A DNA stretch of 64,000 bases from Scytonema tolypothrichoides VB-61278 (GCF_000828085.3 NZ_JXCA02000022.1:582370-646369), one strand, 5' to 3'. Positions 1 through 8,879 are shown, numbered from the stretch's first letter. Numbers and translations: made by a program. Notes: generated by a model from the sequence alone, not told the origin.

Positions 1-419
1 ACCCGACCATCGGCAATAGCTTCCTGCACCGCCTGCATACAGCCACTCTTGGCTTTTACGCAGTCAAGATGTTCCCATGTGTTTAAACCGTGAATCCCCA
101 GGCAATCTAGATAATCTAACTTTAATCGTTCCAGAGATTCATCGATATACCGACGCATAGTGTCAGCATCCGCTGTTGGTGGAATTTTGCTGGTGATGTG
201 AACTTGGCAACGGTTAACTGGTAACCCTACCGAAATTGCCTGACCAAGATACTCCTCACTCTTTCCGTATCCTCTAGCAGTTTCTAAATGATTAATCCCC
301 AACACTATGGCTTTGTGAATGGTCTGCCATGCATTTTCCTCTGAAGCTAAGTAGCGCATTGTCCCCAAGGAAAAGACAGACAAGCGTAGATTCGTTTTCC
401 CAAAACGTCGGTATTTCAT
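1..419 (-). CDS. Aldo/keto reductase, C-terminus cut by window edge
   Basis: The minus strand reads an open frame from an ATG at 419 past base 1, giving 139 visible residues. It begins MKYRRFGKTNLRLSVFSLG, the usual N-terminus of NADPH-dependent aldo/keto reductases (TIM barrel). Family landmarks follow in order: GINHLETARGYGKSE (residues 41-55, with Tyr51 as the catalytic Tyr), Lys78 in ITSK, and His110 in the LGIH strand. The catalytic Asp normally found in DTA is Glu46 here; I recall this ETARGYG form from other cyanobacterial members, so it may be normal for the subfamily. Substrate unknown. The rest lies left of the window. Confidence 0.85.
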   Translation of the reverse strand, partial: MKYRRFGKTNLRLSVFSLGTMRYLASEENAWQTIHKAIVLGINHLETARGYGKSEEYLGQAISVGLPVNRCQVHITSKIPPTADADTMRRYIDESLERLKLDYLDCLGIHGLNTWEHLDCVKAKSGCMQAVQEAIADGR

Positions 420-484
420 TTTTAACAGAGTTCCGAGTTAAGAGTTTGCTGCAAGTCACTGATAACTCATTGTTTATACCTCAT

Positions 485-982
485 TTACGTTTCGCTACTG
501 CCAAAGCGTTTGATCAAATCCTCGGGTCGGAGATCGGAGATAAATTCCCGGAAGGCTTGCTGTTCTGCTTCATCTGCATCCCGATCTACAGGGATAGAAG
601 CATCCGCAATCACTTCTTCCATGACCCAAATAGGAGTATTTGTACGGAGGGCGATCGCGATCGCATCACTAGGACGCGCGTCTATTTCTTTTTTGACATC
701 GCCTTGCTTCACAATTAAAGCTGCATAAAATGTATCTTTTTGTAACGAATGAATGATGACCCGTTCCAAAACGATGTTCCATGCATCCAGCATATTCACA
801 ATCAGGTCATGAGTTAAGGGTCTTGGAGCCTTTTGATTCTCCAGTGCGCCCATAATTGCCCTAGCTTGTTCTTGACCAATGTAAATTGGCAATGCACGGC
901 GGTCTGAAGCATCTTTCAACAGTACAATCGGGCTGCGGGTTATGGCATCTAATGCTATGCCAGCGACTTTCATTTCAAGCAT
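485..982 (-). CDS. DUF151 / bifunctional nuclease family protein
   Basis: This 165-residue protein is a DUF151 (bifunctional nuclease, BFN) member. It starts MLEMKVAGIALDAITRSPIV and carries the family core LPIYIGQEQARAI, the H-D-L-I helix, and DARPSDAIAIALRTNTPI near residues 100-118. The C-terminus is an acidic tail ending in EDLIKRFGS. The family is widespread in cyanobacteria and plants; plant and thermophile members have been reported to bind or cut nucleic acid, but the role in cyanobacteria is not settled. It is divergent from riboflavin synthase across a 339-base gap. A second possible ATG lies two codons downstream. Confidence 0.9.
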   Translation of the reverse strand: MLEMKVAGIALDAITRSPIVLLKDASDRRALPIYIGQEQARAIMGALENQKAPRPLTHDLIVNMLDAWNIVLERVIIHSLQKDTFYAALIVKQGDVKKEIDARPSDAIAIALRTNTPIWVMEEVIADASIPVDRDADEAEQQAFREFISDLRPEDLIKRFGSSET

Positions 983-1321
983 TGGCTAAGCCTCTAAAAT
1001 CCTTTGAGCGCTATGGTAATTTGTAAAAAATCGTACTTGTGTTGTAATCATTTTGGGGTTAGGATAAACATAACTCTTCATTCGCTATAATTGCCTCTAT
1101 TAAACTCCTAAATGGATGTGAACACTAGAGTAAGTCAAACAAGCCTAATTCGACAATAATCTACTTTTCTAAATGTGCGCAGTCATAAATGTAAATATTT
1201 TGAACTTTTAACATAATTTTTAGTCTTAAATTATACTTAAATTTTAGAAATGTTTGTGAGAATTACTAGCTGATTTTGGGCAAAAATAAGCAATAAATAG
1301 AGTTAGTTTTGCAAAAAAGCC
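983..1321. other. Divergent intergenic region, DUF151/ribE
   Basis: AT-rich spacer between two divergent genes, so it should hold both promoters. I see no convincing FMN-riboswitch core, no strong hairpin and no credible small ORF. Confidence 0.6.
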
Positions 1322-2002
1322 GTGTTTACAGGAATAATCCAAGCATTGGGAACCATAAAACCCCTGGAGGGGGATTCTTGGCAAATCACTTGTGTGACTG
1401 GGCCATCTAATGTCATTATGCAAGATTTAGCGACGGGTGACAGCATCGCTGTAGATGGCATCTGCCTAACGGTAGAAAAAATTTTAAAAAATGGATTTAT
1501 CGCTACGGCTTCACCAGAAACCCTGCGCCGCACAACACTAGGACAAGAAGAAACACAACAGAGGTACGTTAACTTAGAAGCATCGCTGAGAGTGGGGGGT
1601 AAAGTGGGCGGTCATTTCGTTATGGGACACGTGGATGGTATTGGTCAACTGGTGTCAGCAGAAGCGACACAAACTTCCTGGGAAATGACGTTTACAGCTC
1701 CAAATGCCATCGCCCGTTATATCGTCCCCAAAGGAAGTATTACTATAAATGGCATCAGCCTGACAGTAGCCGACTATCAGCTTGAACTCTCGCAGTTTAA
1801 AGTCGCAGTGATTCCCGTCACTTACAAAGAAACCAACCTCCAATATGTCAGTCCAGGTAGTTGGGTAAATTTAGAGGGGGATATTCTTGGCAAATACGTC
1901 GAAAAATTCCTTTGTTTTGGCAATCCAGACATGAAAGAAGGTACACAGACAATTCCAAATGACATAACACCCGGATTCTTGGTTGAACACGGGTACTTGT
2001 AA
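1322..2002 (+). CDS. ribE: Riboflavin synthase, alpha subunit
   Basis: Riboflavin synthase catalyses the dismutation of two 6,7-dimethyl-8-ribityllumazine molecules to riboflavin, the last step of vitamin B2 synthesis, in the cytoplasm. The protein starts with the diagnostic MFTGIIQ at a GTG codon. It has two tandem lumazine-binding domains, about residues 1-97 and 98-195; the second begins at GHFVMGHVDGIG. Domain 1 contains GDSIAVDGICLTV and domain 2 GSITINGISLTV, the expected internal duplication. The 226-residue length is a little above the usual 200-220 because of a short tail. The start is chosen because MFTGII is the invariant N-terminus; the upstream Shine-Dalgarno is weak. Confidence 0.96.
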   Translation: MFTGIIQALGTIKPLEGDSWQITCVTGPSNVIMQDLATGDSIAVDGICLTVEKILKNGFIATASPETLRRTTLGQEETQQRYVNLEASLRVGGKVGGHFVMGHVDGIGQLVSAEATQTSWEMTFTAPNAIARYIVPKGSITINGISLTVADYQLELSQFKVAVIPVTYKETNLQYVSPGSWVNLEGDILGKYVEKFLCFGNPDMKEGTQTIPNDITPGFLVEHGYL

Positions 2003-2116
2003 GCAAAAAGGGACAACCAGAAAGAGGAAGGAGGAACAGAGGGAGGGAAAAGTTAATGCTTAATAATTCTTTTCGTTGACTCCTTCACTCTTTCACTCCT
2101 TCACTCCCACACTTTT

Positions 2117-3793
2117 CTAGCTACCTGGTCGCCGAGGAGTCTGAGCTGTATGTAACGATTGCATTAATTGACCAAGGGCGGACTCTAATTGAGCGCCTGG
2201 ATCAGTCGCAACCCATCCTTCGGGTGTCAGCTGGCGCACCTCAAAGTGCAAGTGGGGTCCTGTGGACAAACCAGTGCTACCAACTCGTCCAATAACGGTT
2301 CCCTGTTGAACCAATTGACCGGGCTGAACAAAGATTTCTGACATATGACCGTAAAGAGTTTGTTGGGCGTTGCTGTGGTTAACTATCACTGTCATACCGT
2401 AGCCGCCCAACCAATCAGCACTCTCTACTTTACCAGTGTAGGCTGCCAAAACAGGTGTTCCCATAGCTGCGGCTATGTCTGTACCAGAGTGGAAACTGCG
2501 ATCGCCTGTAATAGGATGAGTTCGCCAACCAAACAGAGAACTAATCGTAGAGGGTACAGAAAGGGGATACATCAATCCCGAACCACTTGCGACTCTACCA
2601 CCATAGACACCACCGTAGTTTACTTGCGGCAATACTGCTGCTAGCGGGATGTCATAAGTGACATTACTGGGACGAGGTGCAACATTTTCAGCCGTCATTG
2701 GTGCTGGTAAGGTACCACCTAGTCGGGGAATAGGTACAGAACTCACTGTTGTAGGGGAGGAAAAGTCGGGGATAAACCGGTTGGGATGATATGTATCTTT
2801 AGTTATACTTCTATAAGCCGTTCGATAACTGCGATGCCGACTAGGAGTCATGGAACGAGAAACAGTCCTATGAGTGGGACGTTCCAGAGAGTTTCGTTCA
2901 CCTCTTTCAACATGCCTGACTGGCGGAACAGTTGCTAATGTGGCAGGTTTGCTTCTTCTAATCCAACTTGCTTTCTTTCGGGGTAATTCAGTATTGGACT
3001 GTTGTGTAATAACTACAGAATTCGGTGGTTGATACCTATCGGTAGCACCAGTGTTGTATTCGCCTGGGTCGATATAAGCGTTGTTGTAATCTTTCGGGGT
3101 GGAGTCGTCAGTAGAAGAGACAGTGCCTTGGCGTGAGTTCAGCGCCGTGCGGAGGTTATCGATCTTGGTGGAATTGGCGTAGGGTTCCCTCCAGTGTGCA
3201 AGGTGGCGTGGAACAGGCGAGTTGTTCTCTTGGGAAACCTCTTGTCGAGGTTGTTCCTTGCTCACACTTACGTTAAATTGTGGAATCTCTACTTGAGGTG
3301 CTCTTTGTAACCTTGCTCTCCAGTTTCTAGCACTTTCGCTACGTACAGAAACTTGCACACGGGGTTTGAATTTTCTGATCGCCACCTCTGGCTGTGAACT
3401 TTGTGCATAGCGTTTGTAATTCCTGAGAGCGACTGCAGGACTTGGTCTTTTTGCCTGAGAGAGTCTTTGTCTGAGTCTAACTCGGCGTTGAGAAAATTCG
3501 TCGGATTGCGATTTTGTCTCTTCTTGTGGAGGGCTGCTATTGTTGTGTCTAAAAGTCTCTCTTTTGACTCTATTCACCGATGGTGCTGGTTGAGAACTTT
3601 CAGCAGTGGGAACAATATTATCGATTGCTGATTCAGTTTGAGCAAACACCAAGCCACCATTACTTAGCATAGTAATGGTGCCAAGCCAAGCGAGACTTTG
3701 TGCTGGGAGCGTAGACGCAAAGCGTCTTGTTGATAGGCATTGCTGCCACAATTGATGCAAACGGTTCTCGGCAGAGTTATTGCGCTGCGTCAT
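2117..3793 (-). CDS. Secreted M23 (LytM-type) peptidase with long basic linker
   Basis: Probable envelope peptidoglycan endopeptidase or divisome activator of 558 residues. A hydrophobic segment near residues 28-52 may act as signal or anchor. Residues about 55-400 are low-complexity, Arg/Ser/Pro/Gln-rich and poorly conserved. The C-terminal M23 domain (about 412-540) starts at SLFGWRTHPITGDRSFHSGTD and keeps the zinc ligands: His435 and Asp439 in HSGTD, and His516 in HLHFEV. All ligands are present, so it may be catalytically active rather than a degenerate EnvC/NlpD-type activator. The N-terminal coding sequence includes a GC-rich palindromic stretch (GCGTAGACGCAAAGCGTC) like dispersed repeats elsewhere in the window. 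Convergent with ribE. Confidence 0.88.
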   Translation of the reverse strand: MTQRNNSAENRLHQLWQQCLSTRRFASTLPAQSLAWLGTITMLSNGGLVFAQTESAIDNIVPTAESSQPAPSVNRVKRETFRHNNSSPPQEETKSQSDEFSQRRVRLRQRLSQAKRPSPAVALRNYKRYAQSSQPEVAIRKFKPRVQVSVRSESARNWRARLQRAPQVEIPQFNVSVSKEQPRQEVSQENNSPVPRHLAHWREPYANSTKIDNLRTALNSRQGTVSSTDDSTPKDYNNAYIDPGEYNTGATDRYQPPNSVVITQQSNTELPRKKASWIRRSKPATLATVPPVRHVERGERNSLERPTHRTVSRSMTPSRHRSYRTAYRSITKDTYHPNRFIPDFSSPTTVSSVPIPRLGGTLPAPMTAENVAPRPSNVTYDIPLAAVLPQVNYGGVYGGRVASGSGLMYPLSVPSTISSLFGWRTHPITGDRSFHSGTDIAAAMGTPVLAAYTGKVESADWLGGYGMTVIVNHSNAQQTLYGHMSEIFVQPGQLVQQGTVIGRVGSTGLSTGPHLHFEVRQLTPEGWVATDPGAQLESALGQLMQSLHTAQTPRRPGS

Positions 3794-3833
3794 TGTTTTT
3801 TTTGGTGTTTTGTGTATTGTAGAGCATGAACTA

Positions 3834-3862
3834 CCTATACTCCCGTAAGCTGTGAGTATAGG
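3834..3862 (-). other. Hairpin in the leader of the M23 peptidase gene
   Basis: CCTATACTC and GAGTATAGG form a perfect 9-bp stem around an 11-base loop, about 40 bases upstream of the M23 start codon. There is no adjacent T-run on either strand, so a 5'-leader structure or protein site fits better than a terminator. Confidence 0.45.
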
Positions 3863-4050
3863 TTTCCAGTCTCATTCGCTGTTGCTGTGTTGGGTACACT
3901 CATTATTGAGCATTTGGAACCAAATCTGATCTAAGTCTTACACAGCGTTTTGAGTTCCTAAGAACGTTTATCCGGTGGGCCAGTAGTGCTCTTGGGTAAC
4001 CCAAAAATGACTAGTAATGGGTAGCTTTGTCCAGAAATTAAGTTACAGTT

Positions 4051-4896
4051 TCAAGCCCCATAACCCAAACTGATTGTACCGGGCTGAAGGTAAATTTCTG
4101 ATATTTTTACTGATTTCAGTTCAGATGTTTCCATACGAACCCGAAGTTCCCCAGTATTTGTCACGCCAATGATAGTCCCTACAGTGTTGTTAACGTACAC
4201 TTTCTCACCTATGTTGCTCAGTAACTTTAGATAACGATATATTAGTATGTTGATTCCTTCTTGCAATAAGCATTGTATACCGGATTCAATTCCAATTAAA
4301 ACTCTAGAAATAAGCATTTCCAGAGATGAGACAAATTTAGTCTGCTGATTTGCTTGCCACATTTCCAGATTGATTCCGGTTTCTGGTACAGGGTTTGCCC
4401 AATTTAACCCTACACCAATCACTGCTTGAGTGATGACACCCTTGTGTATTTTGGTTTCTGTCAAAATACCGCCAAGCTTTCGGCTGACTAATATTAAATC
4501 ATTAGGCCATTTAATATCAACAGGAACACCACAGTTTCGTAACTCTTGAGCAATTCCCCAAGCAGTAGCCAGGGTGAGTTGGTAGCTGTTGGTAGCATAT
4601 AGTTTGGGGAGAGAAAAAGCAGTCCTATTTTCTGCCGCTATATTGCCGTTTGCTATAGCCACTGAAAGATATAATCCCCCTGCTGATGATATCCATTGAC
4701 GACCCCATTGTCCTCTTCCTGCTGTCTGGTCAGTCGCAATGACGACACATCCTGATTCAGCCCCTTGGGCTAGCAAGTCCCAGAGGATTTGGTTCGTTGA
4801 AGAAACAGTGTCAAAAAGATGTAGCGAAAATTGTAAATAAGGACTCTTACGCCCTACTTGTAGAGCAGTTTCCAACTTTTGTTGATCCAATGCCAT
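4051..4896 (-). CDS. birA: Biotin--[acetyl-CoA-carboxylase] ligase
   Basis: Attaches biotin through biotinyl-AMP to the BCCP subunit of acetyl-CoA carboxylase. The protein is 281 residues. The biotin/ATP-binding loop GRGQWGRQW is at residues 60-68, the catalytic Lys is Lys129 in IKWPNDL, and the core ends with VIGVGLNWANP (about 159-168). A small C-terminal SH3-like domain follows. There is no N-terminal helix-turn-helix, so this is a monofunctional class I ligase without the repressor function of E. coli BirA. It is divergent from pgeF with a 73-base gap. Confidence 0.94.
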   Translation of the reverse strand: MALDQQKLETALQVGRKSPYLQFSLHLFDTVSSTNQILWDLLAQGAESGCVVIATDQTAGRGQWGRQWISSAGGLYLSVAIANGNIAAENRTAFSLPKLYATNSYQLTLATAWGIAQELRNCGVPVDIKWPNDLILVSRKLGGILTETKIHKGVITQAVIGVGLNWANPVPETGINLEMWQANQQTKFVSSLEMLISRVLIGIESGIQCLLQEGINILIYRYLKLLSNIGEKVYVNNTVGTIIGVTNTGELRVRMETSELKSVKISEIYLQPGTISLGYGA

Positions 4897-4969
4897 AGCA
4901 GTTCACCTAAATTTCCAAGTGCTAGGATAAATTGGCTGCTATTGATTTTGTTTTTAGGTTTGGTTAAAG

Positions 4970-5776
4970 ATGCACGCTTGGCACTGGCGCACATGGGAAG
5001 GGTTACCCTATCTAACCTGTAGTCTATTGGAACCCTGGCATCATGGCTTTTTTACTCAGCAGTTTTCACCTAGTTATCCGTCAGAACTCACAAAGGTGCT
5101 GCATCCAGAAGCATCAGCTTATCGCTTAAAACAGGTACATGGCAATACCGTCCTGACTCCAACAGAAATTGTGGCTCTTTTAGCAGAAGGTGGTGACCAG
5201 GTCGATGGAGAAGGTGAGAACGCCCTAGTATCAGGAGATGGGTTAATATCCAATCAGCCTTTGCAAGCAGTATGGGTCGCGACAGCTGACTGCACGCCTG
5301 TACTGATTGCTGATGAGAAAACAGGACAAGTAGCAGCAGTGCATGCGGGTTGGCGTGGCACTGCGCTCAAGATAGTACCCCAAGCTATCACTCGAATGCA
5401 AGCACAAGGTAGCAAACTTGAGGATTTGCGAATCGCGATGGGACCAGCGATCGCAGGTGAAGTTTATCAAGTCTCAGAGCAAGTTGCTGCTGAAGTTGGA
5501 GCTAGCATTATACCACAAAACGACGAAAAAGCAATTGTCGCTGCATTGTACGAGCTACCAAATTCTCCCTTACTACCAGATCCAAATCCAGAACGGGTAC
5601 GGTTGGATGTGCGGCGGGTGAATACTTTACAGATCGAACAGTTGGGGATTAGTTTGGAACAGATGGCGATCGCCCCTTATTGTACTTATCAAACCCCAGA
5701 GTATTTCTTTTCTTACCGCCGCGAAAAGCAGAAAAAAGTGCAGTGGTCTGGTATTGTTAGCGTTACTTCTACTTAA
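4970..5776 (+). CDS. pgeF: PgeF/YfiH (LACC1-like) peptidoglycan editing factor
   Basis: Member of the DUF152/YfiH/LACC1 family, 268 residues. Bacterial members are purine nucleoside-active enzymes; YfiH (PgeF) is reported to remove peptidoglycan precursors carrying L-Ser in place of L-Ala. The metal-binding triad is intact: His57 in QVHGNT, Cys108 in ATADCTPVL and His125 in VHAGWRG. The downstream GPAIAGEVYQVSEQV motif and the C-terminal YCTYQTPEYFFSYRR block, where the family has its conserved Cys and SYRR, are present. The start is the first ATG after divergent birA, and the N-terminus length fits the family. Confidence 0.92.
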   Translation: MHAWHWRTWEGLPYLTCSLLEPWHHGFFTQQFSPSYPSELTKVLHPEASAYRLKQVHGNTVLTPTEIVALLAEGGDQVDGEGENALVSGDGLISNQPLQAVWVATADCTPVLIADEKTGQVAAVHAGWRGTALKIVPQAITRMQAQGSKLEDLRIAMGPAIAGEVYQVSEQVAAEVGASIIPQNDEKAIVAALYELPNSPLLPDPNPERVRLDVRRVNTLQIEQLGISLEQMAIAPYCTYQTPEYFFSYRREKQKKVQWSGIVSVTST

Positions 5777-5778
5777 TG

Positions 5779-6189
5779 TCACAATACTTGTTTCGCCACA
5801 ATGTTTATCAAATCATCATAAGATGATGTTTTAACAAAGTAAGAGCAAGCGCCTAAGCCAGCGGCTTTAATCAGATCATTTGGATCGTCGGCGATACTTA
5901 TAACCATAACTGGTAAATGTTTCAGTTTGGGATGCTGCTTAACCCATTCAAGTAATTCAAAACCAGACATATGGGGCAGCTTGATATTTGTCATTATCAT
6001 CACTGGTAGTGGATAAGACTCTCTGTTAGTGTAAGGCTCTTTACCCGACAAGTAGTTTACAGCATCTTGCCCATTTTCAACGACTTGAAAAGATACTGGT
6101 AAGTTAGCTAATTCAAATGAAGTTAAGATTAAAAATCGTGCATCAGGCTCATCTTCGACTAACAAAATGGTTTTGCAGGCTTTACCCAT
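5779..6189 (-). CDS. Stand-alone receiver domain lacking the phospho-acceptor Asp
   Basis: Single CheY-like receiver with no output domain. With the earlier ATG at 6213 it has 144 residues; the start MGKACKTILLVEDE at 6189 fits the family better. In the longer numbering, the acidic pocket (VEDE, 19-22), the Thr/Ser switch (Ser106) and the conserved Lys (Lys128 in YFVKTSS) are all present. The phospho-acceptor position is Asn76 (codon AAT) in the motif MIMTNIKLPHMSG, where the family has LLDLNLP. Such proteins are usually phosphorylation-independent pseudo-receivers, though Asn can occasionally deamidate. It is convergent with pgeF, with only 2 bases between stop codons. No partner kinase is adjacent. 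Confidence 0.85.
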   Translation of the reverse strand: MGKACKTILLVEDEPDARFLILTSFELANLPVSFQVVENGQDAVNYLSGKEPYTNRESYPLPVMIMTNIKLPHMSGFELLEWVKQHPKLKHLPVMVISIADDPNDLIKAAGLGACSYFVKTSSYDDLINIVAKQVL

Positions 6190-6213
6190 CAGTAAAATAC
6201 AACATAAATACAA

Positions 6214-6638
6214 TACTCCACAATCCGGAGAGTAACTAATTTTGTTTTACCCTAACTTCTTCTCTAAGAATTAGATAATATTAAGTTATTATGTGCTCCA
6301 GTATACTTTGTAGCGAAAAACACATAAAAACTTAATAATGATATCTATCAATAGGTGATTAAACATTCGCTAACATTAATTAAATATTATTATAAGTTAG
6401 GAAAACATCCACGTCATGTCAGTTCCTCTGTTGTTTATTCCATTGGCGCAGAGGAAATTTTTTTATCTATATAGCAATCCTCCGAGGAATCCTATATTTT
6501 CTTTGTTAAAAACAATATAAAAATTGCCAGCACGTCTATCTAATATCATTTTACGATCGGGCCTGATACAAATGATTGGTTTCTAATTCTTTCCTCCAAA
6601 CTGAAACGGTATTACGTCTTGACTCAAACATCCAGCAC
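6214..6638. other. AT-rich intergenic region
   Basis: About 425 bases between the receiver gene's 5' side and the end of the AraC gene. It is strongly AT-rich with no ORF that I can support and no clear hairpin or repeat; it should carry the receiver gene's promoter. Confidence 0.5.
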
Positions 6639-7553
6639 TCATGAATGTCTCCAATACATCTTAGGTGTCATTCCTGTCAGCTTGCGAAAATGCTTGGTGA
6701 AGTGGCTTTGATCAGCAAAACCACACGCCAACGCAACATCACAAATTGTCATCTTTTGGCTTTTCAGTAACTGCTTTGCTCGTTCTACCCGCAACTGAAG
6801 TACATATTGATATGGAGTTACACCCACTGATTGCTTAAAGAGTTGACAAAAATAGTACTGGCTGATTCCTGCCATCTCTGCTAATTTTGTCAATTTTATT
6901 TCCGAGTTAACATGGCTGTGTATATACTCAAGTATTTGTTTTAACTTAGACTTAGATAACCCGTCAGTATAGGTTGATGTTTGAGGTTTTTTACCACAAT
7001 ATTTTTTTAATAAGTGAAAGACTAATGTCGTTTTTAACTGCTCAACATACAAATTATCCCTTTGATGCGTTGACTGTAGTTCATCTTTGAGGGACGACAT
7101 GATACCCAGAATCAGGGGATCTTGGAATGTCGCAAAGTGAGGAATCAGCTCAATATCCTCGGGTTTAGCGACTTCTACGCCCAACTGCACCAAAAGTATA
7201 GGGTCAACTGCCACAAACATAAATTGAACTTCTGCTTCCCACAAGCAACGATGGAGTGTCCCAGCGGGAATAATTGCTGTGGTTCCTTTTGTCTGATATT
7301 CGCTTTCTCTATGTCCGTCAAACCATCTTTCTGAGGGTGTGGTGTCTAAGGCAATACTAACGGTATGCATTGTCAAGTAATGCTCAGAGGTATCATGAGC
7401 AGGTTGATGATGATACTCAAAATGAATACCACTCCATCCTGCATCCAGACTAGTTAGCAGGGGTGCGTTAGGAAAGAGTGCTAGCGTTGATCCTTGCTCT
7501 TTAAAATCCACGAGCAAAGGCTTTTCCTGATTTAATGAGTGGCAGTTGCTCAT
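6639..7553 (-). CDS. AraC-family transcriptional regulator
   Basis: A 304-residue regulator. The N-terminal half (about 25-190) looks like a cupin-type sensing domain with His-rich HFEYHHQPAHDTSEHYLTMH. The C-terminal AraC double helix-turn-helix (about 205-304) is complete: LTKLAEMAGISQYYFCQLFKQ and then VALACGFADQSHFTKHFRKLTGMTPKMYW. A second AraC regulator of identical length and layout is at 58359-59273, so the two are paralogues within this window. No obvious target is adjacent. The ligand is unknown. Confidence 0.9.
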   Translation of the reverse strand: MSNCHSLNQEKPLLVDFKEQGSTLALFPNAPLLTSLDAGWSGIHFEYHHQPAHDTSEHYLTMHTVSIALDTTPSERWFDGHRESEYQTKGTTAIIPAGTLHRCLWEAEVQFMFVAVDPILLVQLGVEVAKPEDIELIPHFATFQDPLILGIMSSLKDELQSTHQRDNLYVEQLKTTLVFHLLKKYCGKKPQTSTYTDGLSKSKLKQILEYIHSHVNSEIKLTKLAEMAGISQYYFCQLFKQSVGVTPYQYVLQLRVERAKQLLKSQKMTICDVALACGFADQSHFTKHFRKLTGMTPKMYWRHS

Positions 7554-7683
7554 CTTTGGGTAAGCTGCATAGATATAGAAGCAAGCCTATCTAGTTAATT
7601 AGTCAGTTTTTCAGACTTTATCTAAAAATCTAAACCAATTCGTTACGATATCGAATTGCAGACGAAAATTTCATTGATTTAAA

Positions 7684-8298
7684 TCAAGCCGCAGGTAAAT
7701 TTTGAAGTGTGATCTGTAAACGTGTTCGTGTAATCATCCCATCGCGTTCCAACCTCGTCAATGCCCGGGAGAGGGTTTCAGGCGTAAGACTCAAATCAGC
7801 CGCAATATCTTTGAGGGGGCGATCAAAGTTAACGACGGTTTGTTCACCAGACTGTGCTTGATAATGTAGATATCGTAGCAGTCGCTCGTGGGCTGCTCGA
7901 ATATCTCGCAATTCTACGCGTATCTTCAAATCCTGGATTTTTCGTACCAGCATTGTCATGAAATCTTTTGCGAGATCCGAATTGTTACAGATTGCTGACA
8001 AAAGAAGTTTCTTGGGGTAAATAATAACCCGTGAATGCATTTGTGCAACTGCGGTACAGGGATAAGTTTCTGAAAACAGAGCAATTTCAGCGACACCATC
8101 CCCAGATTCAGCAATTTGTAAAGTCACCTCTTTGTCGCCACTCGTGTAGCGAACAAGTTTCACTCGTCCCGTTTCTACAACAAAAAAATATGATGCTGAG
8201 TCTCCCTGCAGAAAAAGAGTTTCTCCTACAGCTAAATCACGGTGTACAATTGCATTCTGTAACTCTACTGGCAAGCTCTCTAACGTCAACAAATCCAT
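7684..8298 (-). CDS. Crp/Fnr-family transcriptional regulator
   Basis: A 204-residue protein from ATG 8298 (an in-frame ATG at 8367 would add 23 atypical residues, including a Cys triplet). The N-terminal double-stranded beta-helix (about 1-115) carries GETLFLQGDSASYFFVVETGRVKLVR. The C-terminal winged HTH reads PLKDIAADLSLTPETLSRALTRLERDGMI. It lacks a clear cAMP-type phosphate-binding cassette (ESGDGVAEIALFSETYP is partial) and Fnr-type iron-sulfur cysteines within the domain, so the signal is unknown. It follows marR on the same strand, and a half-site of the marR operator lies in its promoter, suggesting shared control. Confidence 0.88.
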   Translation of the reverse strand: MDLLTLESLPVELQNAIVHRDLAVGETLFLQGDSASYFFVVETGRVKLVRYTSGDKEVTLQIAESGDGVAEIALFSETYPCTAVAQMHSRVIIYPKKLLLSAICNNSDLAKDFMTMLVRKIQDLKIRVELRDIRAAHERLLRYLHYQAQSGEQTVVNFDRPLKDIAADLSLTPETLSRALTRLERDGMITRTRLQITLQNLPAA

Positions 8299-8382
8299 AC
8301 AACAGCACTCCAATTTTGGATTTTGAATGAATAGAGCGCGTTCTGGATAAGCCCTTACGCACTCCAAGCGGTTTTTTCAGAG

Positions 8383-8409
8383 TTATTGGCTGGCTAAATA
8401 AATAGCTAA
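8383..8409. promoter_or_regulatory. Candidate MarR half-site upstream of the Crp/Fnr gene
   Basis: GCTAAATAAA at 8393-8402 is identical to one arm of the perfect palindrome upstream of marR (8856-8879). It sits in the gap between the marR stop and the crp start. The left arm (TTATTGGC) is only a partial match, so this would be a weaker site. Confidence 0.45.
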
Positions 8410-8419
8410 GAAGCAAGCT

Positions 8420-8848
8420 TCAGCTTAGGTTGTTGAGAACCTGTAAAAGCAACCGACGAAACAGTAATCGCTCTTCCAGTGTTAAATTAACTAATACGCG
8501 TTTTTCTAAACGATTCCAAGCACAGGTGAGTGGTTCTTGGAGCGATCGCCCCGCTTGAGTCAAGTAAATTCGGCAAATTCGTCCATCTTCTTCATCTTTA
8601 CGTCGCTCCAATAACCCAGCTTTTTCCATTCGGTGTATCATTTTTGTGAGAGTTGGGGCTTCCACTTGCATTCTTGAAGCCAGTTCAGATTGAATTAACC
8701 CATCGTTTTCCCATAGATACAACAGCAAAATCTCTTGCCCAGGATGCAATCCTAGTTCAGCCAAAACCGTAGCAGCTTGATTGCGATGTGCCTTACACAC
8801 TTGCACTATCAAACAGCACATGGTTTCTTGTATGGGTTTTTCAGACAT
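8420..8848 (-). CDS. MarR-family transcriptional regulator
   Basis: A 142-residue winged-helix regulator. Typical MarR features are LHPGQEILLLYLWEND (helix 2), IQSELASRMQVEAPTLTKMIHRMEKAGLLERR (recognition helix) and the wing KDEEDGRICRIYLTQAGR. Cys11 and Cys12 near the N-terminus, in the dimer region, could serve redox sensing as in OhrR-type members; that is inference. It is divergent from an SDR gene, with a perfect palindrome 8 bases from its own start, so autoregulation and control of the SDR are likely. Confidence 0.9.
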   Translation of the reverse strand: MSEKPIQETMCCLIVQVCKAHRNQAATVLAELGLHPGQEILLLYLWENDGLIQSELASRMQVEAPTLTKMIHRMEKAGLLERRKDEEDGRICRIYLTQAGRSLQEPLTCAWNRLEKRVLVNLTLEERLLFRRLLLQVLNNLS

Positions 8849-8855
8849 ACATGAG

Positions 8856-8879
8856 TTTTATTTAGCCAGCTAAATAAAA
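8856..8879. promoter_or_regulatory. Perfect inverted repeat, probable MarR operator
   Basis: TTTTATTTAGC at 8856-8866 and GCTAAATAAAA at 8869-8879 form perfect 11-bp arms separated by CA. The site lies immediately upstream of marR and in the divergent region shared with the SDR gene. Size and symmetry fit a dimeric winged-helix regulator. Confidence 0.65.

Noticed and set aside
329..718. 129-codon plus-strand frame over the aldo/keto reductase and DUF151 genes
   Set aside because: It is antisense to two well-supported genes and matches no family.
983..1321. FMN riboswitch before riboflavin synthase
   Set aside because: No RFN-element conserved core is visible in the leader, and ribE has a weak leader only.
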